This document shows, in pieces, positions 19,104-27,108 of a stretch of DNA of 64,000 nt. The first letter of the stretch is position 1, and each line of letters begins with the position of its first letter. Position numbers and translations under genes: made by a program. Source of the DNA: an uncultured Bacteroidales bacterium (GTDB taxonomy: Bacteria > Bacteroidota > Bacteroidia > Bacteroidales > P3); assembly GCA_900314925.1 (NCBI GenBank), contig OMXC01000008.1, forward strand, positions 1 through 64,000, written 5' to 3'. Under the pieces are notes generated by a model that was not told the origin of the DNA, did no database searches, and saw nothing but the letters and a program-made list of their open reading frames with translations.

Positions 19104-19111
19104 TACTTTTG
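19104..19111 (+). promoter_or_regulatory. -7 box for the Ser/Arg-rich secreted protein gene
   Basis: TACTTTTG fits TAnnTTTG and lies 40 bases before the ATG at 19151. The -33 side is not clear. Confidence 0.6.
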
Positions 19112-19150
19112 CAGCAGAAAACGGAACAAAAAAAAGAAAGGAGCAAAACC

Positions 19151-20215
19151 ATGAAAACCGCAAAAGCAATAATCCTCGCAGTGACAGCCCTGGCGCTGGC
19201 AATGCCTGTCGTGGCACAGCCTTCGCGCAGTGGCGGACACGGTGGCGGCAGCCGCGGCGGCTCGTCGATGAGCGCCCCCAGCCGCAGCAGCGCCCCCTCG
19301 CGAAGCAGTTCGAGCTACAGCTCGTCAAGCCGCAGCTACAGCTCACCCAGCCGCAGCTACAGTTCGCCCAGCCGCAGTACGAGCACGTCGCGCAGTTACA
19401 GCAGCTCGCCGGCGACGAAGAGCTCGCCGAGCCGCAGTTTCAGCGCCCCGAGCCGCAGCAACTCAAGCGCCTCGAGCCGCAGCATCGGCAGCTCGAGCAC
19501 GCCGAGCCGCAGCATAAACCGCCCGTCGCGCAGCGGTGCCGGGTCCGGAGAGGCCGCAACGGTCGGCAGCCCGTCGCGTCGTGACGTGGCGCCTACGCGC
19601 AGCGATATGGGCCGTCCGGCCCCGTCGGTGGGCGGCAAGCCTGCCGGCACGACAGCACCGTCGAGAAGGGATGTGACGCCTACGCGCCCCGCTTCGCCCG
19701 AGAGCACGAGTGCGTACAGCGGCTATGCGCGTCCGGGACGCCCCGGCGGCCACCTGCCTCCGGCAGCACGCCCGATACGCCCGGCTCCTTACTTCCACCA
19801 CCCGTGGCATCATCACTATGTGCACTGCCACCCCATCTACTGGGATCCGCTGCCCCCGCGTCACTGGTACTGGCCTGGCTTCTGGCACTATTGCAACAGC
19901 TACTGGTATGACTATCATGTGACCGACGTAGTGGTGGTGCGCGACTATGTTAAGGAGACCTACAAGGTCGACATAGTGACCTACGGCATCAGCGGCGACA
20001 TCATGTACGCCATAGTAAAGGACGATGGCGACACCTACCTGCAGGTCTACGACAAGGACGACCACCTGCTGGCCGAACAGAAAATCAACAGGAAATACTG
20101 CAACATGGTTATCGACGCCGAGAACGGAGGCTGCTGGATAAGCAAGAAGCACGACAAAGACCCGCTGCTCTTCATCTGGGCCGATGGCAAGCTGCTGATA
20201 TACGAAGAAGATTAA
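19151..20215 (+). CDS. Secreted Ser/Arg-rich low-complexity protein
   Basis: The 354-residue product starts with a signal peptide (about 1-22, ending P-V-V-A-Q). A low-complexity region (about 23-190) is dominated by repeats of the form P-S-R-S-x-S or S-Y-S-S-P-S-R-S. A short Pro/His/Trp/Tyr-rich middle follows. The C-terminal globular segment (about 260-354) has V-V-V-R-D-Y-V-K-E-T and a final L-L-I-Y-E-E-D. The basic Ser-rich part suggests binding to polyanionic surfaces or matrix, but this is inference. The start was chosen over an earlier non-ATG start because it gives the signal peptide and follows the promoter box. No known family was recognised. Confidence 0.85.
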   Translation: MKTAKAIILAVTALALAMPVVAQPSRSGGHGGGSRGGSSMSAPSRSSAPSRSSSSYSSSSRSYSSPSRSYSSPSRSTSTSRSYSSSPATKSSPSRSFSAPSRSNSSASSRSIGSSSTPSRSINRPSRSGAGSGEAATVGSPSRRDVAPTRSDMGRPAPSVGGKPAGTTAPSRRDVTPTRPASPESTSAYSGYARPGRPGGHLPPAARPIRPAPYFHHPWHHHYVHCHPIYWDPLPPRHWYWPGFWHYCNSYWYDYHVTDVVVVRDYVKETYKVDIVTYGISGDIMYAIVKDDGDTYLQVYDKDDHLLAEQKINRKYCNMVIDAENGGCWISKKHDKDPLLFIWADGKLLIYEED

Positions 20216-20647
20216 GTGAGCGAAAAGGGAGTTTATACGTACGAGTACCCCCGCCCGATGCTTACGGCCGACTGTGTGGTCGTCCGCCATCGGGCGGAGG
20301 TTCTTTTGGTGAGGCGCGGCAACGAGCCTTATAAAGGTTGCTGGGCCCTGCCTGGCGGCTTCATGGAGATGGTCGAGAGCATAGAATGCTGTGCCGTCCG
20401 CGAACTGATGGAAGAAACAGGATTGGCGGTCGACGAAAAACGGCTGCGGCTGATAGGCGTCTATAGTGCCCCGGGGCGCGACCCTCGTGGCCGCACGGTG
20501 ACGGCGGCATACCGCATAGATGTTGAGGATGACCCTCAGGCAACGGCGGGAGACGACGCCGCAGAGGTAAGGTGGTGGCCGGTATCCGCGCTGCCGCCGC
20601 TGGCTTTTGACCACGCCGAGATAATAGCGGCAGCGCTTGCCCTGTAG
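20216..20647 (+). CDS. Nudix hydrolase (GTG start)
   Basis: The 143-residue product has a complete Nudix box, G-F-M-E-M-V-E followed by R-E-L-M-E-E-T-G-L (about 47-70), which binds the metal that activates water for pyrophosphate cleavage. The substrate cannot be read from the sequence. Overall it resembles ADP-ribose or NADH pyrophosphatase-type small Nudix proteins. The GTG start at 20216 follows the previous TAA with no gap, indicating coupled translation. Confidence 0.93.
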   Translation: MSEKGVYTYEYPRPMLTADCVVVRHRAEVLLVRRGNEPYKGCWALPGGFMEMVESIECCAVRELMEETGLAVDEKRLRLIGVYSAPGRDPRGRTVTAAYRIDVEDDPQATAGDDAAEVRWWPVSALPPLAFDHAEIIAAALAL

Positions 20648-20698
20648 TTTTTTTACATCTGTAAATAATAATAACTATGCTTCGTCGTTATTAACGGC

Positions 20699-22288
20699 AT
20701 GGATTCTGACAAGGCGAAACAGACAGGCAATTTTGTATTGATACTCATAGCAATGGTGCTGGGGGTATTGATAGGCTTGATGTTTGCCTCACACAGCAAG
20801 AGCCCGTCTGACGGGACGTTGGAGGGCAAGGTGAGCGAAGTGATGAGACTGGTGGAGGATGAGTATGTGGACGCTGTGGATGCCGACTCGGTAAGCGAAC
20901 GTATTGTGGCGGCTATACTCAGTGAGCTTGACCCGCACAGCACGTACCTCTCGGCACGCGAGACTGAGCGGACGGATGAGATGATGCGCGGCAACTTTGA
21001 GGGTGTCGGCATCGTGCTGCATTACGAAGGCGACAGTGTATACGTCGGACAGGTGATGGCTGACGGCCCGTCGGCCGGCGTGGGCATACTCCCCGGAGAC
21101 CTGATTATGACTGTGGACGGAGACACTATGAGCGGCGTGGGTATTGCTCGCGACAGCGCAGTGGCGCGTCTGCGCGGCCCGAAAGCGACAAAGGTGGAGG
21201 TCTGTGTGAAGCGTTTGGGCAAGGATTACTGTTACAAGATACGCCGTGGTGTTGTCAATCATCAGACTGTCACCTGTGCAACGATGCTCAACGACACGAC
21301 AGGATACATACAGCTGTCGTCGTTCTCGGCGACAAGCTACGACGAGTTTCATAATGCCTTGGTCTCACTGAAGGGAAAGGGCATGAAGAAGCTTATCTTC
21401 GACCTTCGCGGGAACGGTGGCGGCTCGTTGTCGAGTGCCGTGGGGGTTGCCGGAGAGCTGCTTCCGGCAGGTAGCCTTATTGTCTACACCAAAGGCGCCC
21501 ACAGCCGCCGTCGGGACGTCAGGGCTCCGATAGGCGGGCTCTTCACCAAAGGTACCGTTGTGGTTATGGTGGATGAGAACTCGGCGTCGGCAAGCGAAGT
21601 GGTCAGCGGTGCGCTCCAGGACAACGACCGTGCCACAATCGTCGGGCGTCGCACCTTCGGAAAGGGCCTGGTGCAGACTGATTTCTCGTTGAACGACGGT
21701 TCGTCGGTGCTGCTCACGACGGCACGATACTACACCCCTTCGGGACGTTCGATACAAAGGCCTTATGACAGTGGCACAGACGAATATTACCGCTCATATT
21801 TCGAGCAGTTGCTGGATGAGTCGTATGCCGACAGCATGACGGTGCATATCAACGACTCGACGCCATACTACACAAAGGGAGGAAGAGTGGTATATGGCGG
21901 CGGCGGCATTATCCCCGACAGGTTGCTGACATATCGCAAGGATGAGTCTTTTGTGTACTACAACGCTTTGGCAAACAAAGGCCTTATAAATATTGTGGCG
22001 TTCCGTCATGTGCAAAGGCATGCAGAAGAATTGCTGCAGCGTTACCCTGACAAAGGCAGTTTTGGAAAAGGGTTCAGGGCAAGCGAGGCGTTGTTTGGCG
22101 AGCTCGTCAGCGAAGGTGTACGCAGAGGTGTGGAGAGAAACGACAAGAGCATCGCCGTTCAGCGGCCGCTGATAATGGCCATGCTGAAAGCATATGTGGG
22201 TCTGGCCCTGTATGGCAATGATGCCTTCTATGATGCATACTTGCCGATGGATGAAGACCTGAAAGAAACGATAAACATGAAGCTATGA
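20699..22288 (+). CDS. S41-family C-terminal processing peptidase
   Basis: The 529-residue product has an N-terminal membrane or signal segment (about 12-30). A PDZ domain lies around 95-180. The S41 protease core has the nucleophile region D-E-N-S-A-S-A-S-E-V near 300 and the catalytic lysine in R-R-T-F-G-K-G-L-V-Q near 325. Such proteases trim periplasmic proteins. It heads a tightly packed chain with a thioredoxin-like protein, Mrp, a NifU domain and a PduO-type enzyme; its stop overlaps the next start (ATGA). Confidence 0.95.
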   Translation: MDSDKAKQTGNFVLILIAMVLGVLIGLMFASHSKSPSDGTLEGKVSEVMRLVEDEYVDAVDADSVSERIVAAILSELDPHSTYLSARETERTDEMMRGNFEGVGIVLHYEGDSVYVGQVMADGPSAGVGILPGDLIMTVDGDTMSGVGIARDSAVARLRGPKATKVEVCVKRLGKDYCYKIRRGVVNHQTVTCATMLNDTTGYIQLSSFSATSYDEFHNALVSLKGKGMKKLIFDLRGNGGGSLSSAVGVAGELLPAGSLIVYTKGAHSRRRDVRAPIGGLFTKGTVVVMVDENSASASEVVSGALQDNDRATIVGRRTFGKGLVQTDFSLNDGSSVLLTTARYYTPSGRSIQRPYDSGTDEYYRSYFEQLLDESYADSMTVHINDSTPYYTKGGRVVYGGGGIIPDRLLTYRKDESFVYYNALANKGLINIVAFRHVQRHAEELLQRYPDKGSFGKGFRASEALFGELVSEGVRRGVERNDKSIAVQRPLIMAMLKAYVGLALYGNDAFYDAYLPMDEDLKETINMKL

Positions 22289-23328
22289 GAAGACTATTGA
22301 CGATACTGCTGGCTTTGTTGCCGTTGACAGAGGCTGTCGCCCAGAAATGCAGTCTTAACTGCACGCTAACAGGACTTGACGACGGTGTGGGGGTTGTTGT
22401 CTGTGAGCCACACGGGAACCGGCTGGCTCCCGTTGACACGCTGACGCCAGACGGCAAAGGCCGTATAAAGATAGAGCGCTACAGTAATGACGGCGATGCC
22501 CAGTTTTTCGCACTGGCATTGACGCGCCCACAAAGCCCGATTCTGCATGTGATGCTGTTGCCCAAGGAGAAGGTGAATATGGATATTGCCTATAACCCTG
22601 CACACAACATCCTTCAAATAACCAAGGTTAAGGGTTCTGTGAACATGGAGATGTATCGCCGCTATACTGACATAATGGCAGAAGTTACGACAAACCCAGA
22701 ATTGCAGGCTGCAATGCCTGATGCTATGGAGGCATTGATACGTGGTAACAGCAAGGAGTTGATGAGTGCCTTCCTGGTCACATATTTCGAGGCTGCTTTC
22801 GACGAGTATTATGACCTATACAAGACTGTTCGCGACAGCACCATCACCCGCTATGCCAACAATGATTTTGTGAAACATGTAGACCAGAAGGTGCGTTCGG
22901 TTATAGCTGTAGGCAGCGAGGCTCCTGATATTGTAATGGCTGGCCGCGACGGCAAAGAGCTGCGCCTGAGTGACCTGCGTGGCAAAGTGGTGCTTATCGA
23001 CTTCTGGGCTTCGTGGTGTCGTCCGTGTCGTGCGGAGAACCCTAATGTCGTGCGACTCTATAACCGTTATCACGATAAAGGGTTTGAGATATTCAGTGTC
23101 TCGCTTGACAACAATCGGGATGCTTGGTTGCGTGCCATAGAGGCCGATGGCCTTGTCTGGTCGAACCATGTCAGTGACTTGCGTGGCTGGAGCTCCGCTG
23201 CAGGACGCCTCTATGGGATCAGCTCGATACCCGCCACTGTGCTGGTTGACCGTGAAGGCAGGGTTCTGGCACGTAATTTGCGCGGACAACAATTGGAACA
23301 GAAACTAAAAGAGATATTCGGACAATGA
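22285..23328 (+). CDS. TlpA-like thioredoxin-fold lipoprotein-type disulfide reductase
   Basis: The 347-residue product has a signal peptide (about 1-18) and an N-terminal beta-rich domain (about 20-110, DUF4369-like). A helical linker follows, then a TlpA/AhpC-TSA domain (about 205-347) with the redox pair in A-S-W-C-R-P-C-R. It should act in the periplasm, reducing disulfides. No lipobox cysteine is obvious, so it may be soluble. The start ATG overlaps the peptidase stop, and its stop overlaps the mrp start. Confidence 0.92.
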   Translation: MRRLLTILLALLPLTEAVAQKCSLNCTLTGLDDGVGVVVCEPHGNRLAPVDTLTPDGKGRIKIERYSNDGDAQFFALALTRPQSPILHVMLLPKEKVNMDIAYNPAHNILQITKVKGSVNMEMYRRYTDIMAEVTTNPELQAAMPDAMEALIRGNSKELMSAFLVTYFEAAFDEYYDLYKTVRDSTITRYANNDFVKHVDQKVRSVIAVGSEAPDIVMAGRDGKELRLSDLRGKVVLIDFWASWCRPCRAENPNVVRLYNRYHDKGFEIFSVSLDNNRDAWLRAIEADGLVWSNHVSDLRGWSSAAGRLYGISSIPATVLVDREGRVLARNLRGQQLEQKLKEIFGQ

Positions 23329-24404
23329 TTACTACTACACAAATAGAGATGGCCTTGGGGCATGTGAATGACCCTGACCTTGGCCGTAGCCTAACGGATT
23401 TGGGCATGATAGAGAACATTAAGGTTGAGGGTAAGAAGGTGAGTTTTGACTTGGTGCTCACTACTCCTGCCTGCCCAATGAAGAAAAAGATGAGTGACGA
23501 TTGCATCAACGCTATCCACGAGATGGTGGACCGTGAGGCAGAGGTGGAAATAAACCTCACCAGCAAGCCGCAGCCCGATCCCAAGGAGGAGTTCAAGGAT
23601 GTCTTCAAGAACATACATAACACCATAGTGGTGGCTTCTGGCAAAGGTGGTGTGGGCAAGAGCACCGTGGCCGTCAACTTGGCTATCTCCCTCGCTAAGA
23701 CGGGTGTTAAAGTAGGGTTGGTGGATGCCGATATCTACGGTCCGTCTATCCCCATTATGCTTGGTGTGGAAGGTGAGGAAATATATGGTCACCGTGTTGG
23801 AGAAAAGACCTACATGCTTCCCATAGAGAAATACGGCATCAAGCTGATGTCTGTCGGCTTTTTCGTGGATGCCAACAAGGCAATGGCATGGCGTGGCCCG
23901 ATGGCCAGCGGTGCACTGAAACAGCTGATAGGTGAGACTTGGTGGGACGAAATAGACTACTTGGTGGTTGACATGCCCCCGGGAACGGGCGACATACAGC
24001 TCACTCTGGCACAGACCATGCCAGTCACCGGAGCCATCATCGTCAGCACGCCGCAGCAGGTTGCCCTGGCCGACGTGGTGCGTGGCGTGGAACTCTTCCA
24101 GAACGAGGCCATCAACATCCCCGTCCTCGGCTTTGTGGAGAACATGGCTTACTTTACCCCTGCCGAGTTGCCGCAGAACAAATATTACATCTTTGGCAAG
24201 GGCGGATGTCGCCGTCTGGCAGATGAGATGAATATACCGCTGCTTGGGGAGATACCGCTGGTGCAGAGCATTGCCGAAAGTGGTGACAACGGCAAGCCGA
24301 TAGCCCTCTTTGCGCCCGACAAGACACAAGACCCTGTGCGCGATGCCTTTGACGCATTGGCCCAGAACACTATTAAGGAGATTTGCAAACTAAACATAAA
24401 ATAG
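23325..24404 (+). CDS. Mrp/NBP35-family iron-sulfur cluster carrier ATPase
   Basis: The 359-residue product has an N-terminal MIP18/DUF59 domain (about 1-90, with T-T-P-A-C-P-M). It is followed by a P-loop ATPase of the Mrp/ApbC type. The deviant Walker A is S-G-K-G-G-V-G-K-S-T near 106, and the second lysine pattern is D-M-P-P-G-T-G-D. These proteins bind and deliver [4Fe-4S] clusters. The C-terminal C-x-x-C motif usual for the family is not evident here, which is worth noting; metal binding could be atypical. The next gene encodes a NifU C-terminal domain. Confidence 0.93.
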   Translation: MITTTQIEMALGHVNDPDLGRSLTDLGMIENIKVEGKKVSFDLVLTTPACPMKKKMSDDCINAIHEMVDREAEVEINLTSKPQPDPKEEFKDVFKNIHNTIVVASGKGGVGKSTVAVNLAISLAKTGVKVGLVDADIYGPSIPIMLGVEGEEIYGHRVGEKTYMLPIEKYGIKLMSVGFFVDANKAMAWRGPMASGALKQLIGETWWDEIDYLVVDMPPGTGDIQLTLAQTMPVTGAIIVSTPQQVALADVVRGVELFQNEAINIPVLGFVENMAYFTPAELPQNKYYIFGKGGCRRLADEMNIPLLGEIPLVQSIAESGDNGKPIALFAPDKTQDPVRDAFDALAQNTIKEICKLNIK

Positions 24405-24406
24405 CC

Positions 24407-24652
24407 ATGACCGATCGAGAAAAACCGGCCGTAGAGCAGAAGGTGAAGAACGCTCTGGCACAGATACGCCCTTACCTCCAGCAGGATGGTGGCGATGTGG
24501 AATATGTTGACATGACCGCTGAGGGTGTTGTAATCGTCCGCCTCAAGGGCCATTGTGGCTCTTGTCCTCACGCCATGCAGACTCTCAAGCAAGGTATCGA
24601 ACAAGCCATTAAGAGCGTTATTCCAGAAGTGAAATCGGTTGAGAAAATATGA
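24407..24652 (+). CDS. NifU C-terminal domain iron-sulfur scaffold protein
   Basis: The 81-residue product is a stand-alone Nfu-type domain with the cluster-binding C-G-S-C motif in G-H-C-G-S-C-P-H-A. It likely accepts or hands over Fe-S clusters together with the preceding Mrp protein, two bases away. The ATG at 24407 was chosen over a TTG at 24383 that lies inside the mrp gene. Its stop overlaps the next start (ATGA). Confidence 0.94.
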   Translation: MTDREKPAVEQKVKNALAQIRPYLQQDGGDVEYVDMTAEGVVIVRLKGHCGSCPHAMQTLKQGIEQAIKSVIPEVKSVEKI

Positions 24653-25194
24653 TCTACACTAAGACAGGAGACCAGGGAACCACTTCGCTTGTGGGTGGTA
24701 CGCGTGTTAGAAAGGACGATGTGCGCGTAGAGGCCTATGGTACTGTGGACGAGCTTAATTCGCACATAGGACTTCTTGCAGAGATGATGCGTAAGCAGCA
24801 AGGTGGCTACTACGACGAGCTGAAGGCTGTGCAACATAATCTCTTCACCCTCCAAACGCTTTTGGCCACTGAGGATGCGGAAATATACGCCCGTTTGCCA
24901 CAGCTGGAACAGGAAGAAGTGGATATGCTGGAACGCCAGATAGATACTATCACCGACCAATTGCCGAAATTGCATAATTTTGTTATTGCGGGAGGTACAA
25001 TGGAGGGTGCTCAGTGCCATGTATGCCGTACAGTATGTAGACGTGCAGAGCGGTGTGTTGTTGCCCTCGCAAAAGAGACAAAGGTAGACGATGTTGTTTT
25101 ACGATACCTAAACCGTCTTTCCGACTATCTGTTTGTTCTTGCCAGACGTGTTGTTATTATGGCTGGCGAGAAAGAGGATTTGTATATCAACTGA
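24649..25194 (+). CDS. Cob(I)yrinic acid a,c-diamide adenosyltransferase, PduO type
   Basis: The enzyme transfers adenosyl from ATP to cob(I)alamin, making coenzyme B12. The 181-residue product has the PduO N-terminal signature T-K-T-G-D-Q-G-T-T-S-L with V-D-E-L-N-S-H-I-G near 30. The C-terminal core has C-R-T-V-C-R-R-A-E-R and N-R-L-S-D-Y-L-F-V-L-A-R. Length is typical. The start overlaps the NifU-domain gene. Confidence 0.95.
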   Translation: MIYTKTGDQGTTSLVGGTRVRKDDVRVEAYGTVDELNSHIGLLAEMMRKQQGGYYDELKAVQHNLFTLQTLLATEDAEIYARLPQLEQEEVDMLERQIDTITDQLPKLHNFVIAGGTMEGAQCHVCRTVCRRAERCVVALAKETKVDDVVLRYLNRLSDYLFVLARRVVIMAGEKEDLYIN

Positions 25195-25206
25195 TTGAAA
25201 AAAATA

Positions 25207-25237
25207 TTTGTCAGTATTGGAAAAAGATGTACTTTTG
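25207..25237 (+). promoter_or_regulatory. Promoter for the DUF2795 gene and downstream genes
   Basis: TTTG (25207-25210) is followed after 19 bases by TACTTTTG (25230-25237), an excellent match to the Bacteroidetes promoter. It lies 22 bases before the DUF2795 start codon. Confidence 0.8.
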
Positions 25238-25259
25238 CAAAAAAATTAAGTAATAGAGT

Positions 25260-25481
25260 ATGTATTGGACACTTGAATTAGCATCGAAATTGGAGGACGC
25301 ACCCTGGCCAGCGACAAAGGAAGAACTTATTGATTACGCGCAACGTACCGGTGCCCCCATGGAGGTTATAGAGAACTTGCAGGAGATTGAGGACGAGGGA
25401 GACCAGTATGAAAGTATCGAAGATATCTGGCCCGACTACCCCACTAAGGAGGACTTTTTCTTTGAAGAAGACGAATATTAG
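25260..25481 (+). CDS. DUF2795-family small acidic protein
   Basis: The 73-residue product matches a small conserved Bacteroidetes family. The N-terminal W-T-L-E-L-A-S-K-L-E-D-A-P-W-P-A-T-K-E-E-L is followed by an acidic C-terminus with P-D-Y-P-T-K-E-D-F-F-F. It is probably cytoplasmic; the role is unknown. The 3' end overlaps the next gene by 20 bases. Its own strong promoter suggests substantial expression. Confidence 0.92.
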   Translation: MYWTLELASKLEDAPWPATKEELIDYAQRTGAPMEVIENLQEIEDEGDQYESIEDIWPDYPTKEDFFFEEDEY

Positions 25482-26229
25482 CATTGTAGGCTCCGGAAAC
25501 GTAGCCACCCATCTTGCCATAGCTTTTTTCGCCGCCGGCTGTCAAATACGACAGGTTTTGTCTCGTACCTACGAACATGCGCGATTGCTCGCCATGCGCG
25601 TGGATGCTGTACCGATTGACGATCCTGCTTCTCTCGACGAGGATATTGATGTATGTTTGCTTTGTGTGGGAGACGATGCGCTATATGATTTAGCCCTTGA
25701 CTTACATTTGCGCCATTCGCTGGTAATCCACACCTCTGGCTCTACGCCGGCGTCTATTCTCAAGCATATAAGTCCACGATATGGTGTGGTATGGTCTCCT
25801 CAGACTTTTATTCGCGATATTGCCATGGACTACAGCCGTCTACCTTTATGCATAGAGGGTTGTAACGCCGATGTGGAGAAAGAGATAGAAAACCTTGTGC
25901 GGCTTGTAAGTCCATGCATTCACCACCTTGATGGCGAACAGCGCCGCCATGCGCATCTTGCTTCTGTTATGGTTAGCAATTTTGTATGTGCAATAAACGC
26001 AATGGCTCAGGATTACATGCAGGCATGCAATCTTGACTTCAGTATGTTGCGTCCGTTGGCTGAGCAGACTCTCCGCAAATGGGACTATGGTGACCTTTGG
26101 GCGCAAATGACTGGCCCTGCAATGCGCCATGACGACAAAACTATAGCCATGCAGCGTTCTTTGCTTACCGACCAGCCGGAGATGTTGCGCTTATATGATC
26201 TCATGACCGAGATAATCCAGTCGCGATGA
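25462..26229 (+). CDS. Rossmann-fold protein with DUF2520 domain (probable TTG start)
   Basis: The 255-residue product has an N-terminal NAD(P)-binding strand I-S-I-V-G-S-G-N-V-A-T-H-L. The C-terminal DUF2520 helical domain (about 135-255) includes W-S-P-Q-T-F. The family resembles pyrroline-carboxylate reductase or ketopantoate reductase, but no activity is assigned. The TTG at 25462 is the best start: it precedes the first strand by a few residues, and AAGGAGG lies about 8 bases upstream, though that stretch also encodes a conserved part of the DUF2795 protein. The stop overlaps the TatD start. Confidence 0.85.
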   Translation: MKKTNISIVGSGNVATHLAIAFFAAGCQIRQVLSRTYEHARLLAMRVDAVPIDDPASLDEDIDVCLLCVGDDALYDLALDLHLRHSLVIHTSGSTPASILKHISPRYGVVWSPQTFIRDIAMDYSRLPLCIEGCNADVEKEIENLVRLVSPCIHHLDGEQRRHAHLASVMVSNFVCAINAMAQDYMQACNLDFSMLRPLAEQTLRKWDYGDLWAQMTGPAMRHDDKTIAMQRSLLTDQPEMLRLYDLMTEIIQSR

Positions 26230-26996
26230 CCTTTGTAGACACCCATTGCCATCTTTATGATGAGGCTTTTGACACCGACCGTGAGCTGGCAGTTCAACGA
26301 GCCACCGATGCTGGTGTGGAAATAATGCTGCTGCCTGACATAGACAGCTCCTCCACCGACCGGCTTGATGCACTTTATCATAGCGTGCCTTCCTGCTTTC
26401 GCCGTATGGCCGGGTTGCATCCAACATCGGTAACGGAGGATTTTGAGGCCGAGCTTTTGCATGTGCGGGGACGGCTTGAAAGAGGAGCCTTTGTGGCTGT
26501 CGGCGAGATCGGCATGGATCTGTATTGGGATCGTACCTACGAGGAGCAGCAACGAGAAGTGTTGAGGTGCCAGATGCTATGGGCAGAGGAGTTCGGCCTG
26601 CCGGTAGCGTTGCATATACGCAAGGCGCACAACGAAGTCTTTGCCCTGTTGCGCGACCTCAATCGTGCCACCTATCGCGGTGTAATGCATTGCTTTGGTG
26701 GCAGCCTGCAAGAGGCACAGCGTGCTGTAGAGATGGGTTTCATGCTTGGTATCGGTGGTGTCGTTACATTCAAGAACGCCACCATGGCCGAGGTTGCACG
26801 TGTAATGCCGCTTGATCGGCTGCTGCTTGAGACGGATGCCCCCTATTTGAGTCCTGTGCCGCATCGCGGTCAACGCAACGAGAGCTCGTATATCCCCCTG
26901 ATTGCGCAGAAAATAGCCGACTTGCGAGGCATCACCATCGAGGAAGTCGCCGAGCAAACCACTGCCAACGCCCGTATCCTTTTCGGGATAAAGTAG
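26226..26996 (+). CDS. TatD-family metal-dependent hydrolase
   Basis: The 256-residue TIM-barrel protein has the zinc-site motifs D-T-H-C-H-L at the start, G-E-I-G-M-D-L in the middle, L-H-I-R-K-A, M-H-C-F-G-G and L-E-T-D-A-P-Y-L-S-P near the end. Relatives act as 3'-5' exonucleases or D-amino-acyl-tRNA deacylases. The ATGA overlap couples it with the DUF2520 gene. Confidence 0.95.
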   Translation: MTFVDTHCHLYDEAFDTDRELAVQRATDAGVEIMLLPDIDSSSTDRLDALYHSVPSCFRRMAGLHPTSVTEDFEAELLHVRGRLERGAFVAVGEIGMDLYWDRTYEEQQREVLRCQMLWAEEFGLPVALHIRKAHNEVFALLRDLNRATYRGVMHCFGGSLQEAQRAVEMGFMLGIGGVVTFKNATMAEVARVMPLDRLLLETDAPYLSPVPHRGQRNESSYIPLIAQKIADLRGITIEEVAEQTTANARILFGIK

Positions 26997-27010
26997 TGGC
27001 TGTTTGTGTT

Positions 27011-27037
27011 AAAAAAGTTTACAATTAACTTTTTTTT
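27011..27037 (+). terminator. Weak AT-rich terminator-like hairpin after the TatD gene
   Basis: AAAAAAGTT (27011-27019) pairs with AACTTTTTT (27027-27035), and T residues follow. The stem is AT-only apart from one G-C, so termination may be weak. It overlaps the ackA promoter. Confidence 0.4.
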
Positions 27038-27039
27038 CG

Positions 27040-27047
27040 TATCTTTG
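27040..27047 (+). promoter_or_regulatory. -7 box of ackA
   Basis: TATCTTTG matches TAnnTTTG and lies 61 bases before the ackA ATG. The -33 region GTTT (27017-27020) is 19 bases upstream. Confidence 0.7.
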
Positions 27048-27108
27048 GCAAATCATAATGTAAGCAATACCCTGACAAATAGATTATAAATCAAAAATAT
27101 AGCATAAT

